Shown here piece after piece: positions 37,069 through 45,847 of a DNA stretch of 64,000 nucleotides (position 1 is its first letter; each line of letters starts with the position of its first letter). Under the pieces are notes generated by a model. The model was not told the DNA's origin. It saw only the letters and a list, made by a program, of their open reading frames with translations, and ran no database searches. Source of the stretch: Synechococcus sp. CS-1325 (GTDB taxonomy: Bacteria > Cyanobacteriota > Cyanobacteriia > PCC-6307 > Cyanobiaceae); assembly GCA_025128135.1 (NCBI GenBank), contig JAHLYW010000004.1, positions 43,609 through 107,608 on the forward strand. Direction: 5' to 3'. A program made the position numbers and the translations under genes.

Positions 37069-38415
37069 ATGGCCAATGGTCGCACCAGCCTGCTCGTGTT
37101 GGCGGGGATCGGCGCCTGCACGGCGGCAGCGGTGGTCGGCGGGGAGTGGTTCATGGCTCCGAGTTCCGCCTCCCTGATCACCGACAGCCCAAAGGAGGTG
37201 ATGGATCAGGCCTGGCAGATCGTCTTCCGCGACTACCTCGACACCACCGGCAAGTACACCCCGGAGCAGTGGCGCAAGCTGCGCCGTGACCTGCTGGCCA
37301 AGAGTTACGGCAACACCAAGGAAAGCTACGAGGCGATCCGGGGGATGCTCGGCACCCTCGATGATCCCTACACCCGCTTCATGGATCCGCGGGAGTTCAA
37401 GGAAATGCAGATCGACACCTCGGGGGAACTCTCCGGGGTGGGGATCCAGCTGAGCCTCGACAAGGACACCAAGGAGCTGGTGGTGGTGTCACCGATCGAC
37501 GGCTCACCCGCCTCGCGGGCCGGAGTGCTGCCGAAGGACGTGATCGTCTCGATCGACGGCAAGAGCACCAAGGGGATGACCACCGAGGACGCGGTCAAGC
37601 TGATCCGGGGCCAGGCCGGCACGTCGGTGACCCTGGAGATGCGTCGCAAGAACCAGCTGCTCACCGTGCCGCTCACCCGGGAGCGGATCGAGCTCCACGC
37701 CGTGGAGCACCAGATCAACACCACCCCGGATGGGGTGAAGGTGGGCTACATCCGCCTCAAGCAGTTCAACGCCAACGCCGCCAAGGACATGCGGGCCGCG
37801 CTCCAGGATCTGGAGAGCAAGGGGGTGAAGGGTTACGTCCTCGACCTGCGCAGCAATCCCGGCGGCCTGCTGGTGGCCAGCGTGGAGATTGCCCGTCAGT
37901 GGCTTGATGAGGGGATCATCGTCTCCACCCGCACCCGCGACGGCATTCAGGACATCAAGCGCGCCAACGGCAGGGCCCTGACCAAGGCGCCGGTGGTGAT
38001 CCTGGTGAACGAGGGCTCAGCCAGTGCCAGCGAGATCCTCTCCGGTGCGCTGCAGGACAACAAGCGCGGTGTGCTGGTGGGCCAGAAGACCTTCGGCAAG
38101 GGCTTGGTGCAATCGGTGCGGGGCCTCTCCGACGGCTCCGGCATGACGGTGACGATCGCCAAGTACCTGACGCCCAGCGGCCGGGACATTCACAAGCACG
38201 GCATCAAGCCCGATGTGCTGGTGAAGCTGAGCGAACAGGAGATCCAGAACCTCAAGTTCGACGAGATCGGCACCCGCAAGGACGGTCAGTACAAGGAGGC
38301 CGAGAACACCTTGGTGAAGCAGCTGCGCCTGGTGGGCAAGGCACCGGCCAAACCGTTCAGCCCCACCAGCGCCAACCTGCCTTCAGCACTTCCTGCCGCC
38401 CTGCCGGCTCGCTGA
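37069..38415 (+). CDS. Carboxyl-terminal processing protease (S41, PDZ domain)
   Basis: 448 residues. The N-terminal hydrophobic segment (LLVLAGIGACTAAAVVGGEWF) exports or anchors it. The PDZ domain spans about residues 115-195 (LSGVGIQLSLDKDTKELVVV, SPASRAGVLPKDVIVSIDG). The S41 core has GYIRLKQFN, VLDLRSNPGGLL, the catalytic Ser in NEGSASASEILSGAL and the Lys in GQKTFGKGLVQ. Cyanobacteria have several paralogues (CtpA matures photosystem II D1); I cannot assign which this is. Confidence 0.93.
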   Translation: MANGRTSLLVLAGIGACTAAAVVGGEWFMAPSSASLITDSPKEVMDQAWQIVFRDYLDTTGKYTPEQWRKLRRDLLAKSYGNTKESYEAIRGMLGTLDDPYTRFMDPREFKEMQIDTSGELSGVGIQLSLDKDTKELVVVSPIDGSPASRAGVLPKDVIVSIDGKSTKGMTTEDAVKLIRGQAGTSVTLEMRRKNQLLTVPLTRERIELHAVEHQINTTPDGVKVGYIRLKQFNANAAKDMRAALQDLESKGVKGYVLDLRSNPGGLLVASVEIARQWLDEGIIVSTRTRDGIQDIKRANGRALTKAPVVILVNEGSASASEILSGALQDNKRGVLVGQKTFGKGLVQSVRGLSDGSGMTVTIAKYLTPSGRDIHKHGIKPDVLVKLSEQEIQNLKFDEIGTRKDGQYKEAENTLVKQLRLVGKAPAKPFSPTSANLPSALPAALPAR

Positions 38416-38449
38416 GCCGACAGGGCGGCCAGCCAGCCAGCACAAGGAA

Positions 38450-38635
38450 TCAAGCCGCTCCACTCACCGGCTGCATCAACCCGCCACCGGGATTGGAATC
38501 GTCATCGTCGTTCTCCTGATCGTTCTGGAAGAGGGCGAACAGACCGAGGGCCATGGCACTGGCCAGCACCGAAACCAGCTGCCAGCCGGCCTGGGATCCC
38601 ATCGATGCACCACCCAGATCCACCAGTTCGCCCAT
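38450..38635 (-). CDS. Small membrane protein with acidic tail
   Basis: 61 residues from the ATG at 38635 (MGELVDLGGASMGSQ). One helix, WQLVSVLASAMALGLFALF, is followed by an acidic stretch QENDDDDSNPGGG. I do not recognise it. Its composition and clean start suggest a real, thylakoid- or plasma-membrane protein. It converges with the protease gene and lies 53 bp from the SemiSWEET start-proximal gene upstream on the same strand. Confidence 0.55.
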   Translation of the reverse strand: MGELVDLGGASMGSQAGWQLVSVLASAMALGLFALFQNDQENDDDDSNPGGGLMQPVSGAA

Positions 38636-38688
38636 GATCAGCTCCGTGTGCGGAAATTGTAACGATTTTTTGCGGCAAGCCGTGCGTG

Positions 38689-38976
38689 TCACCAGAGCCG
38701 GTCGCGTCCGGAGCGCAGCGCCTGCAGCTTCCGCTCCAGCACCACCAGCGCCGGAATCAGGGTGAGGCCGTTGGCCACGATCAGCGGGCCGTCCTCGGTG
38801 AGCAGGCCGTAGATGCCCCAGCCGGTGATTCCGATCGTGAACAGCAGGTACATCCGCAGCGAGATGCCGCGGGTGTCGCCGCTGCGCACTGTCTTGATCG
38901 CCTGGGGGAAAAAGCTCAAGGTGGTGAGCGTGGCGGCGGCGTAGCCCAGGAGCGTCACCGGCAGGGGCTGAGTCAT
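38689..38976 (-). CDS. SemiSWEET/MtN3-like sugar transporter
   Basis: 95 residues with three helices, the size of a bacterial SemiSWEET half-transporter that works as a dimer. The PQ-loop signature is LGYAAATLTTLSFFPQAIKTVRSGDTRGIS, and the second part is YLLFTIGITGWGIYGLL followed by IVANGLTLIPALVVL. The expected substrate is a small sugar. It is divergent from the protease-lipase gene. Confidence 0.88.
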   Translation of the reverse strand: MTQPLPVTLLGYAAATLTTLSFFPQAIKTVRSGDTRGISLRMYLLFTIGITGWGIYGLLTEDGPLIVANGLTLIPALVVLERKLQALRSGRDRLW

Positions 38977-39051
38977 GGCGGCAGCATGGCCGCAGCCGGG
39001 GCGAACTGGGTGATCCGGTCACGATTCGGCGGCGCAGCCGCCATTCACGCC

Positions 39052-39057
39052 TAGGTT
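39052..39057 (+). promoter_or_regulatory. Candidate -10 element for the protease-lipase gene
   Basis: TAGGTT within GCCTAGGTTGCC, 26 bp upstream of the GTG at 39084. It matches the string upstream of the tiny membrane gene at 12143. Confidence 0.3.
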
Positions 39058-39083
39058 GCCGCAGGTCGACGAGAGCCCTTGCC

Positions 39084-41138
39084 GTGCAGACCATCGACGA
39101 TCTCCTGCGCGAGACCACGGCCCGCTACGAGCAGCGCAGCGAGCAACGGGAGCGCACCGGACGCCTGATCCAGGAGCAGGGGGTGCTGGCGGCCAATGAT
39201 CCGGAGCTGGTGGAGCAACGGCTGAAGCGGCTCCATGCCGATCCGCAGCTGGTGGAACAGCTCGGGGCGATCAAGTGCAGCTTCAGCGCGGCCGGCCCGG
39301 GGCTGGCGCCGCGGGATTTTCCCCGGTCGCTGGAGCGGGTGATGGGCACCAACGACCTGATCGGCATCCGCTTCCTGGAACAGGGAGTGCAGGTGGCGCG
39401 GGCGGTGGCGCGGGTGCAGATCCGCGATGGGCAGGGCCGCGCCGAGGGCTACGGGTCGGGCTTTCTGGTTTCGCCCCGCCTTTTTCTCACCAACAACCAT
39501 GTGCTGGCCACAGCGGCCAGCGCAGCCGCCAGTTTGGCTGAGTTCAACTTCCAGGAGAGCGCCGGCGGCGAGATGCAGCCCAGCCAGGTGTTCCCGTTCG
39601 CGCCGGAGGAGTTCTTCCTCACCGACCAGCAGCGGGACTACACGCTGGTCGCCCTGCGCCGGGATTCGCGCCTGGGCCGTTATGGCTGGCTGCCGCTGAT
39701 CCCCCAGATCGGCAAGTTGATGGTGGGCGAAACGGTGAACATCATTCAGCACCCGAACGGTGAACCAAAACAGCTGGCCATTCGCCACAACCAGGTGGTG
39801 GATGAGCTGGAGCTGTTCCTCCACTACAAGACCGACACGGCACCGGGATCGTCCGGCGCACCGGTGTTCAACGACCAGTGGGAAGTGGTGGCCCTGCACC
39901 ATTCCGGCGTGCCGCAGCGCTCACCCGAGGGCCGGATCCTGGCGCTCGACGGCCGCCACTGGGAGGAGTGGATGGGCGAGCAACGGGTGGCCTGGATCGC
40001 CAACGAGGGGGTGCGGATCAGCCGCCTGGTGGCCCATGTGCAGCAGCAGCCGCTCTCGCCCGAAGGCAGGCGGCTGGTGGAGGAGATGCTCACGCCCAGC
40101 ACCCCTGCGGTGCTGGCGGATCGACCGCCGGCGGCTCTGCCGGATCTGCCGCCGTCGCCTGCCGGCGAGGCGTTGCTGCCAGCCAGGCTCGAGGCCGGAG
40201 TGGCCACCTGGACCATCCCCCTGCAGGTGAGTGTGCGCTTCGGCGCCGCCCAGCCAGCGCTCGAAGCCGCAGAACTGTTCGGCTGGGGCCGCCCCCGCCA
40301 ACCCCCGGAGGCAGCGGCGGCGGTCAGCGCGCCATTCTCGCTCGCCTCGCTGAGCCGCGAGAGGTTCAGCTGGGACACGGCGCTCTCGCTCGCCCTGGCC
40401 TGCCAGCTGGCCTATGAACCGGCGGCGACCGTGCAGGCACGTGTCCTGGAGTGGGGTTTCAGCAGCTGTGAGCCGATCAGCGACGGCCCGGCCCAGTGTT
40501 TCGTGGCAGGCAGCGAGGATCTGGTACTGGTGAGCTTCCGTGGCACCGAGAGCGTGGCCGACTGGCTCAGCAATCTGAAGCTGCTGAGCACGGACAGCGG
40601 CCGGTTCGGGCCCGTGCATGCCGGCTTCCTGGAGCAGTTCCGGGCGCTGCAGCATGAGATCGAGGCGATCCTGCGATCCGCTCCCGACCGCCGGCTTGTG
40701 ATCACCGGCCACAGCCTCGGCGGGGCGATCGCCGTGCTGGCCGCCGCCAGCTGGGTGGGTGAGCTGCCCCTGCACGGGCTGCACACCTTCGGCCAGCCGA
40801 TGGCGGGCAAGGCCGCCTTCGCCAGCTTCGTGCAACGCCAGTTCGAGGCTCGCTACTTCCGCCACGTGAACGGTGCAGACGTGGTGAGCCGGGTGCCCCC
40901 CGGCTACCGGCACGCCGGCCAGCTGTATCGCCTGGCCGGCCGCGAATCCACCAGCAGCACCGCCAGCGCCTGGGGAACAGAGAGCCAACCGCTCAACACC
41001 GAGCAGTTCAGGCAACTCCAGCAACGGCTCCAGGCCGAAACCGGCGGCGCTGGAACCCAGGAGGGTTTCACCAGCCTGATCAGCGATCACATGATCACGG
41101 CCTACATCAGCAGGATCGCTCAGCAGCCGGTGAGCTGA
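39084..41138 (+). CDS. Trypsin-like serine protease fused to class 3 lipase
   Basis: 684 residues from a GTG. Residues 1-75 are charged and helical. Residues about 105-290 form a V8/trypsin-like protease: catalytic His in FLTNNHVLA (about 138), Asp in RDYTLVALRR (about 185), Ser in TAPGSSGAPVFN (about 254). After a Pro-rich linker, residues about 430-650 form a class 3 lipase: LVLVSFRGTESVADWLSN, nucleophile in VITGHSLGGAIAVLAA (about 540), HTFGQP and the final His region FRHVNGADVVSRVPP. No signal peptide is seen, so it may act inside the cell. Fusion of two hydrolases in one chain is unusual and suggests an effector, but the target is unknown. Confidence 0.85.
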   Translation: MQTIDDLLRETTARYEQRSEQRERTGRLIQEQGVLAANDPELVEQRLKRLHADPQLVEQLGAIKCSFSAAGPGLAPRDFPRSLERVMGTNDLIGIRFLEQGVQVARAVARVQIRDGQGRAEGYGSGFLVSPRLFLTNNHVLATAASAAASLAEFNFQESAGGEMQPSQVFPFAPEEFFLTDQQRDYTLVALRRDSRLGRYGWLPLIPQIGKLMVGETVNIIQHPNGEPKQLAIRHNQVVDELELFLHYKTDTAPGSSGAPVFNDQWEVVALHHSGVPQRSPEGRILALDGRHWEEWMGEQRVAWIANEGVRISRLVAHVQQQPLSPEGRRLVEEMLTPSTPAVLADRPPAALPDLPPSPAGEALLPARLEAGVATWTIPLQVSVRFGAAQPALEAAELFGWGRPRQPPEAAAAVSAPFSLASLSRERFSWDTALSLALACQLAYEPAATVQARVLEWGFSSCEPISDGPAQCFVAGSEDLVLVSFRGTESVADWLSNLKLLSTDSGRFGPVHAGFLEQFRALQHEIEAILRSAPDRRLVITGHSLGGAIAVLAAASWVGELPLHGLHTFGQPMAGKAAFASFVQRQFEARYFRHVNGADVVSRVPPGYRHAGQLYRLAGRESTSSTASAWGTESQPLNTEQFRQLQQRLQAETGGAGTQEGFTSLISDHMITAYISRIAQQPVS

Positions 41139-41154
41139 GCATGGTTGGCCGTGC

Positions 41155-43529
41155 TCAAAAGATCTGCAGCTGGTTCAAGGTGCCGCTGAACCCGGTGATC
41201 TCGAGGATGGAATCGCTGGCGGCGGAGAAGCCGGCAACGCCATCGTTGATCGCCAGGAAGGTGCGGGTGCCGGTGGCGGGATTGTTGAAGGTGAAGCTGG
41301 CGGCGCCGCCCGTGGAAGTGGTGGTGAGAGCGGGGAAGTTGGCGGGTGTGAGCAATGCCGCGATCGCAGTGGCGCTGAGCTGAGCAACGGAGCCCCGAGC
41401 CACGGGGTTCACCGCCGTGGCCAGGGTGCGGGCCACTGGCGCATCGATGCTGTCGAGGCCGGTGACCAGATCGCTGATCCGATCGATCAGTGTGGTCGGG
41501 CTGGCCGGGAGTCTGGAATGGCTGAGGGAGCTGAGCCGGAAGGTGTCAGCCCCGGCGAGGCCGGTGAGGCGATCAACCGTGCTGGAGAAAGAGAGGATGT
41601 CGCTGGTGGGGCTTCCAGAAACGGCATTGATGGTGCGGAAGTCGTAGGTGCTGGTGCCGGCAAAGGGGTTGCCGGCGCGGTCGGACAGGGAGCCTGCCGG
41701 GAAGGTGAGGAAGTATCGGGTGTTGGGCGCCAGGTTGCTGGTGGGGTTGATGGTGACCCCCGTGCCACTGATGCTGAGCCGGGTGCTGGTGGCGGCATCA
41801 AAGCTCTCAGTGATCGGTCCGTCAGCGGATCCGACACGCAACTGAATGCTGCCCGTTCCGCGCTGGATGGCTTCTGAGACGTTGAAGACAATGTTGGCGG
41901 CAGGGTCGACACCAATGGCTCCGTCGAGAGGGGAGAAGGAGGTGATCGCTGGTGCTGTTGTATCAAGCACAAACGTGCGGGCAGCAGAGGCCACTCCCAG
42001 ATTCCCTGCCGCATCCGCCACTCGGGCCGTGATCGAATACGTGACGCCGGCACTGGCCGGCAGGGTGGGCGTGTAAGTCCAGGTCTTGGTGGTGTTGTTC
42101 ACCGTGGCACTACCCAGCAGCGTGGTGCCGTTGAAAATGCGCAGGGTTTCACCGGAGACCAACGCAGCAGAAAGGCTGCCGGTGATCGTCGGGGTCAGAT
42201 CATTGGTGCGGCCTCCAGCTGCCACCGTTCCGGTGATGATGCCGACGTTGTCGGTCACAGCACTGATCGCTGCGGTAGTTGGCAAAGTAGAGAATGAAGC
42301 TCCTGGAGCAAACGCAAGGCGAACATTGTTATTTGCATTACCAAGGAATTCAAAACCCTTGATAAGCATCGAGTCAATTCCGTTGCTCAGGCTGTAGAAA
42401 CCTGCTCCGTTTGCTCTCGTTGATAGAGTGTAAACTCCTGCTTCTCCAATGAGAAGCAGGTCAGTTCCCAGGCCACCATCAAAACGACCAATCCCCCGAC
42501 TATAGACTGAAGACTTGCCGGCAAAGCCTTTTAGAATGTCGTCCCCAGCTCCGAGGTTGATTAGTCCTGCTCCAGCGAAGCCTCCTGCAAGAGCATCGAC
42601 AATATCGTTGCCATCGCCTGTTGAGATTAAATTATCATTAAAGATTCCCCAAAAGTAGTCGCCAAGGCCCTTTGGGCCCAAAATCGCTTTGCCGGTAATA
42701 TTGTCATCGCCAGAACCTGTTTCGATCGTGCCATAATAATTAATAATACCATCACCACCACTTAAGTCACTGCCGTCTTGATTACTAGAAGTCCCTGAGA
42801 TTGTGTCGTTCCCAGCTCCTGTGATAATCTTAGCGTCGTTATTAATCCCATTAACTTCGCCGGTAGCAATGATAGAGTCGTTGCCGTCACCTGTATCGAT
42901 TACTGCGTACGTGTTGGAGCTATCTACATTTCTTAGCCCTGCGTAACCGTAACCACCACCACTAGTAGTAGTGCCTACGATAGAGTCGTCACCACCACCT
43001 GTTTTGATTATGGCAAAGTTGACGAGACCAAAGCTGTAAATCCCAGAGGCAGTTATAGAATCACTACCAGAACCTAAGTCGATCGTCCCAGTATTAGTGA
43101 TTGCATATCCATTAGTATGGTAATCATTTTTTCTGCCATTACTAAATCCATAAATAGAATCATTCCCATCACCTGTGCTAATTGTGCCACTCGTATAGAT
43201 TCCTGTACCTCCAAGGCCCTTGCTGGAACCAGAAATCGAATCGTTGCCGATACCTGTACTGATTCTGCTTTTCAAGAAAATACCAAGCGCTCCATTGAGA
43301 TCACTAGTGTTCACAGCCGAGATGGAATCGTCACCAGAGCCTGTGTCTAACTCCCCCGGTCTTTCAAATTCCCCCCCCCTTTTCCTATACCGATGCTTCC
43401 ACTCTTACCTGTAGTGGATATGACGTCAGCGCCGGCCAGTGTGTCAACGAATGCTTCCAAACTCCACCCATCAAGGCTGTTGGCAACATCGGAGCTTGTG
43501 GAAAATACAAAGTCTTTTAGGTTCGCCAT
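41155..43529 (-). pseudogene. Large repeat/Ig-like surface protein, frame broken at a G9 tract
   Basis: The N-terminal frame starts at 43529 (MANLKDFVFSTSSD) and stops after 60 codons. The rest continues in another frame from about 43370 to 41155. Inserting one G in the nine-G run at 43371-43379 joins both into 791 codons without a stop. The protein has about ten RTX-like repeats of the type TGDGNDSI/GSGDDNI (calcium-binding pattern), then Ig-like segments (TPTITGSLSAALVSGETLRIF; ITSFSPLDGAIGVDP), and a C-terminal unit with LTGLAGADTFRLSS and SDSILEITGF that resembles the 'bluetail' surface-protein ending of Synechococcus. It is probably secreted by a type I system. Its 5' half is much richer in A+T than the neighbours. 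Confidence 0.78.
43371..43379 (-). repeat. Nine-G homopolymer at the frame break
   Basis: C9 on the plus strand, G9 in the coding direction. Nine G gives early termination, while ten (or seven) G restores the long surface-protein frame. It could be a slippage-based switch or a sequencing error. Confidence 0.85.
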
Positions 43530-43642
43530 CTAGGGAGGAAATAACATATCTGCCATATCCTAGTATTGGAAGAGGCAATTTGGGTCCGAGCAAATCTAAT
43601 CCATTTATATATTAACTGTGTTAATCATTCCGTACTTTGGGG

Positions 43643-43684
43643 TTGGTCCGTCTGCGCTGCTGCCTTCAGCAATCAGACCACCAA
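43643..43684. repeat. Long imperfect hairpin upstream of the surface-protein gene
   Basis: TTGGT-CC-GTCTG pairs with CAGAC-C-ACCAA, and an inner TGCTG/CAGCA stem closes a CCTT loop. It sits about 115 bp upstream of the surface-protein start in an AT-rich non-coding stretch (43530-43740) where I see no gene. No T-run follows, so a terminator role is not obvious. Confidence 0.45.
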
Positions 43685-43743
43685 TTATGCTAGTGAAAAA
43701 TAATGAAACCCCCTGCGGATGGCGCTTTAGGTTCTGAGGTCAT

Positions 43744-43910
43744 CACCTTATAGCCAGTCATGGCGGCCAAAGGGCTGTGATCTCTGCATCACCCAGGGCA
43801 GGCCGGAGTTGGTGGGTCTGTTACTGCACGCCACCCGATCAGAACCTGGGTGGTGGTGATGATGTCGTTTTTTACGGCCAGATCAGCGAATCAGCGGCGG
43901 ATGCGCTCCA
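43744..43910 (-). pseudogene. Relic of a VapC-type PIN toxin gene
   Basis: This stretch aligns by eye with 45200-45362 inside the intact vapC: shared runs include GTGATCTCTGCATC, CCCAGGGCAGGCCGGAGTT, and CAGCGGCGGATGCG. Small indels and substitutions break the frame, and both ends of the gene are missing. It records an earlier copy of the same toxin gene. Confidence 0.75.
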
Positions 43911-44008
43911 CATCAGGGGAGTTCGTGACGGGATGCTCGGCTCCTGGATTGGTGGCCGATGCCTGGGCTGGCCCAACCGATGGCTGTCTGGTAAATCTCA
44001 AGCGGGCC

Positions 44009-44242
44009 GTGGGAAACATCAGCGTGCGCCGCCTGGATGAGGCAACCCTTGGGCGCCTCAGGCAGCGTGCCCAGCAGCGGGGCGTCTCGATGGAAGAGGA
44101 GGTGCGCCGCATCCTTCAGTCGGCCCTGGCAGAGCCGACGCGCATCGGTGATCTCGCCCTCAGTAGCTTCGGCGCCGCCCACGGAGTCGAGCCGGATCTG
44201 CCCAGCCATGGCGTTCATCCGTCGGTTGCCCTGCCCGGTTGA
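44009..44242 (+). CDS. FitA/VapB-like antitoxin
   Basis: 77 residues from the GTG at 44009. The N-terminal ribbon-helix-helix GNISVRRLDEATLGRLRQRA then GVSMEEEVRRILQSAL is typical of FitA-like antitoxins that bind DNA and their toxin. The tail after residue 50 would bind the PIN toxin. Its stop overlaps the toxin TTG (TTGA). The frame is open further upstream, but that part reads over the vapC relic. Confidence 0.82.
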   Translation: MGNISVRRLDEATLGRLRQRAQQRGVSMEEEVRRILQSALAEPTRIGDLALSSFGAAHGVEPDLPSHGVHPSVALPG

Positions 44243-44655
44243 TTCTTCTCGACACCAACGTCCTCTCTGAGCTGATGCGGCCGGCAGCCGAGCCGCGGGT
44301 GATCGCCTGGTTGAACGCGGCCGAGGCCGGACAGCTCTATCTCTCCACGATCAGCGTCGCCGAGATCTGCTTCGGGCTGGATCTGCTGCCGCCCGGGCGC
44401 CGCCGCCAGGGCCTGGAGGAGCGCTTCGAAGCCTTCCTGCAGGCCGCCTTTGCCCATCGATTGCTGCCCTTCGATCAAGCCGCCGCCCGCTGCTACGGGC
44501 CGCTGATGGGCAATCGCCGTCGCGCCGGTTGTCCGATGGCCGCACCGGATGGGCAGATCGCCGCAATCGCAGCCTCCCGGGCGATGGCCCTGGCCACGCG
44601 CAACAGCCGCGATTTTCAGTCGATCGGCTTGGCCTTGATCGATCCCTGGAGCTGA
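44239..44655 (+). CDS. FitB/VapC-like PIN-domain toxin
   Basis: 138 residues from a TTG coupled to the antitoxin. The PIN-domain acidic residues are visible: LLDTNVLSELMRP, ISVAEICFG, APDGQIAAIA and ATRNSRDF. Family members are Mg-dependent RNases that cut tRNA or rRNA when the antitoxin is lost. Residue pattern and length are complete, so it may be active. Confidence 0.88.
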   Translation: MILLDTNVLSELMRPAAEPRVIAWLNAAEAGQLYLSTISVAEICFGLDLLPPGRRRQGLEERFEAFLQAAFAHRLLPFDQAAARCYGPLMGNRRRAGCPMAAPDGQIAAIAASRAMALATRNSRDFQSIGLALIDPWS

Positions 44656-44698
44656 GCTCCAAAATCGATCGAAGCGGCTCGCCGGCCCTGGCGGCTCC

Positions 44699-44704
44699 TA
44701 CATT
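44699..44704 (+). promoter_or_regulatory. Candidate -10 element before the MazE-like remnant
   Basis: TACATT, 11 bp before an ATG that has AGAGGGA directly in front of it. Confidence 0.22.
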
Positions 44705-44715
44705 GAAAAGAGGGA

Positions 44716-44916
44716 ATGATGGCAACGGCCATGGCCAACCACTCGGCTGCGGTGAGCGAGGCGATCCGTCAATGGCTGCGGCATCGGCAGGTGGCGGAAC
44801 TGCAGCAGGCCTACGCCGATCTGAACCAGCTCCAGGGGGAGGGGGGCGACCTGGAGGAAGCCACAGCGGATGGGGAGGCAATGGGCGCCGAGACGCTGGA
44901 GCGCCTCCATGGCTGA
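44716..44916 (+). pseudogene. Truncated MazE/RHH-type antitoxin
   Basis: 66 residues. AAVSEAIRQWLRHRQVAELQQAYADL resembles the second helix and C-terminal part of a ribbon-helix-helix antitoxin paired with MazF. The DNA-contacting strand and first helix expected before it are missing. The reading frame is clean and has a purine-rich stretch before the ATG, so it may still be translated. Confidence 0.5.
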
Positions 44917-45031
44917 ACGGGGGAGGCTCAACCAGCAACCCTCTCAACAAACCGTCTGCACCGCAGCATTCCTGGCTGCGGCATGCTTCGGCATCGCCTG
45001 CACGCGTCGTTTCAGTCGAGGAGGGGATTGA
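44909..45031 (+). pseudogene. Possible MazF 5' remnant
   Basis: 40 codons from an ATG overlapping the antitoxin stop, as a toxin gene would. It starts MAERG, as MazF-like proteins often do, but then loses similarity, and it ends inside the 3' part of vapC on the other strand. Best read as a deleted toxin; the family call is weak. Confidence 0.3.
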
Positions 45032-45428
45032 TCACCAGGAGCTCCCCCAGCCTGGATTGGTGGTGAAAGTCTTCACTGAACAGCACGGCGCAGCCGCTGC
45101 GGATGGCAGCTTCGGCAATCAGGGCATCAAACCAGCTGAGCTGATGCCGCAACGCCAGCTGATGGGCATCGAGAACCAGATTCAGCTCCGTGCTGACCAC
45201 TTCAAAGCCAGCCATGGCAGCAAGCAGAGCCGTGATCTCTGCATCGCCCAGGGCAGGCCGGAGTTTGCGGGTCGCCACCGCGCGCAACTCAATCAAAACC
45301 TGGGTACTGATGATGATCTCGTTGTCCTCGGCCAGATCGGCCAGCCAGCGGCGGATGCGTTCTCCCTTGACAGGCTCGCGCCTGTCAAGGCGGTACACCC
45401 AGAGGTTGGTGTCAACGAACACCCGCAT
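45012..45428 (-). CDS. vapC: VapC-type PIN-domain toxin
   Basis: 138 residues. MRVFVDTNLWVYRLDRREP opens the PIN fold. Further acidic residues are in ISTQVLIELRAVATRK, LSWFDALIAEAA and VLFSEDFHH. This second PIN toxin is not a close copy of the one at 44239, but two degraded copies of it flank the locus. Start and antitoxin stop overlap. Expected activity is ribonuclease, controlled by the VapB upstream. Confidence 0.9.
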   Translation of the reverse strand: MRVFVDTNLWVYRLDRREPVKGERIRRWLADLAEDNEIIISTQVLIELRAVATRKLRPALGDAEITALLAAMAGFEVVSTELNLVLDAHQLALRHQLSWFDALIAEAAIRSGCAVLFSEDFHHQSRLGELLVINPLLD

Positions 45429-45658
45429 CAGGTGCGTTCGTAAAGAGACTCTCGGCTCCAGGGTTGGGCGCTGATGCCTTGGCTGCTGGCGGCCACCGCT
45501 TCAAAACTGGCCAACGCCTCCAGGCGCTGACTGCGGGCATCCACATAGCGGGCCAGGAAATCACGCACCAAGGCATTCACAGATGTTTTCTCCCTCAGGG
45601 CCGCTTCGCGGGCTCGCTGCAGCAGGGCAGCGTCGAGAGCGATGGTGAGGTTGACCAT
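45428..45658 (-). CDS. vapB: VapB-type antitoxin
   Basis: 76 residues. The ribbon-helix-helix part is MVNLTIALDAALLQRAREAA followed by TSVNALVRDFLARYV. The C-terminal SAQPWSRESLYERT is likely to contact the toxin. A perfect inverted repeat just upstream is the probable autoregulatory operator. Confidence 0.86.
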   Translation of the reverse strand: MVNLTIALDAALLQRAREAALREKTSVNALVRDFLARYVDARSQRLEALASFEAVAASSQGISAQPWSRESLYERT

Positions 45659-45667
45659 GGCCTCAAC

Positions 45668-45686
45668 CTACACGGGTTTCGTGTAG
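45668..45686 (-). promoter_or_regulatory. Perfect inverted repeat, probable VapB operator
   Basis: CTACACG, five bases, CGTGTAG, centred about 20 bp upstream of the vapB start. Its position fits an operator bound by the VapB ribbon-helix-helix dimer. Confidence 0.55.
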
Positions 45687-45710
45687 CACGGGCATCGAAC
45701 ACCCCCGAGC

Positions 45711-45788
45711 TCAGACAGCCAGCACCGCCGCGTTCTTCGCCGCCACCTGCTCCGACCGCTGGACCTCGCTCAGGTGATCGGCGGCCGG
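45711..45788 (-). pseudogene. Relic duplicate of the mfd 3' end
   Basis: Read on the minus strand this gives PAADHLSEVQRSEQ, then VAAKNAAVLAV and a stop. The true Mfd C-terminus reads [14 protein letters not shown], then [11 protein letters not shown] and a stop: 15 of 25 positions identical and both end in a stop codon. No other Mfd sequence precedes it. It therefore marks an ancestral or donor mfd end, now separated from mfd by about 690 bp carrying the RelBE-like pair. Confidence 0.7.
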
Positions 45789-45804
45789 ATGTTCGGATGA
45801 AAGT

Positions 45805-45825
45805 GGTCCCATCGTTCCTGGGACC
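45805..45825. repeat. Perfect hairpin between the mfd relic and relBE
   Basis: GGTCCCA, seven bases, TGGGACC. It lies 17 bp from the relic mfd end. It may be a terminator-like structure or a recombination footprint. Confidence 0.45.
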
Positions 45826-45847
45826 GGGTGAGCCAACCCGGCTAAAG

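Noticed and set aside
43643-43684. tRNA or intrinsic terminator
   Set aside because: The hairpin lacks tRNA arms and has no T-run on either side, so it is listed only as an inverted repeat.
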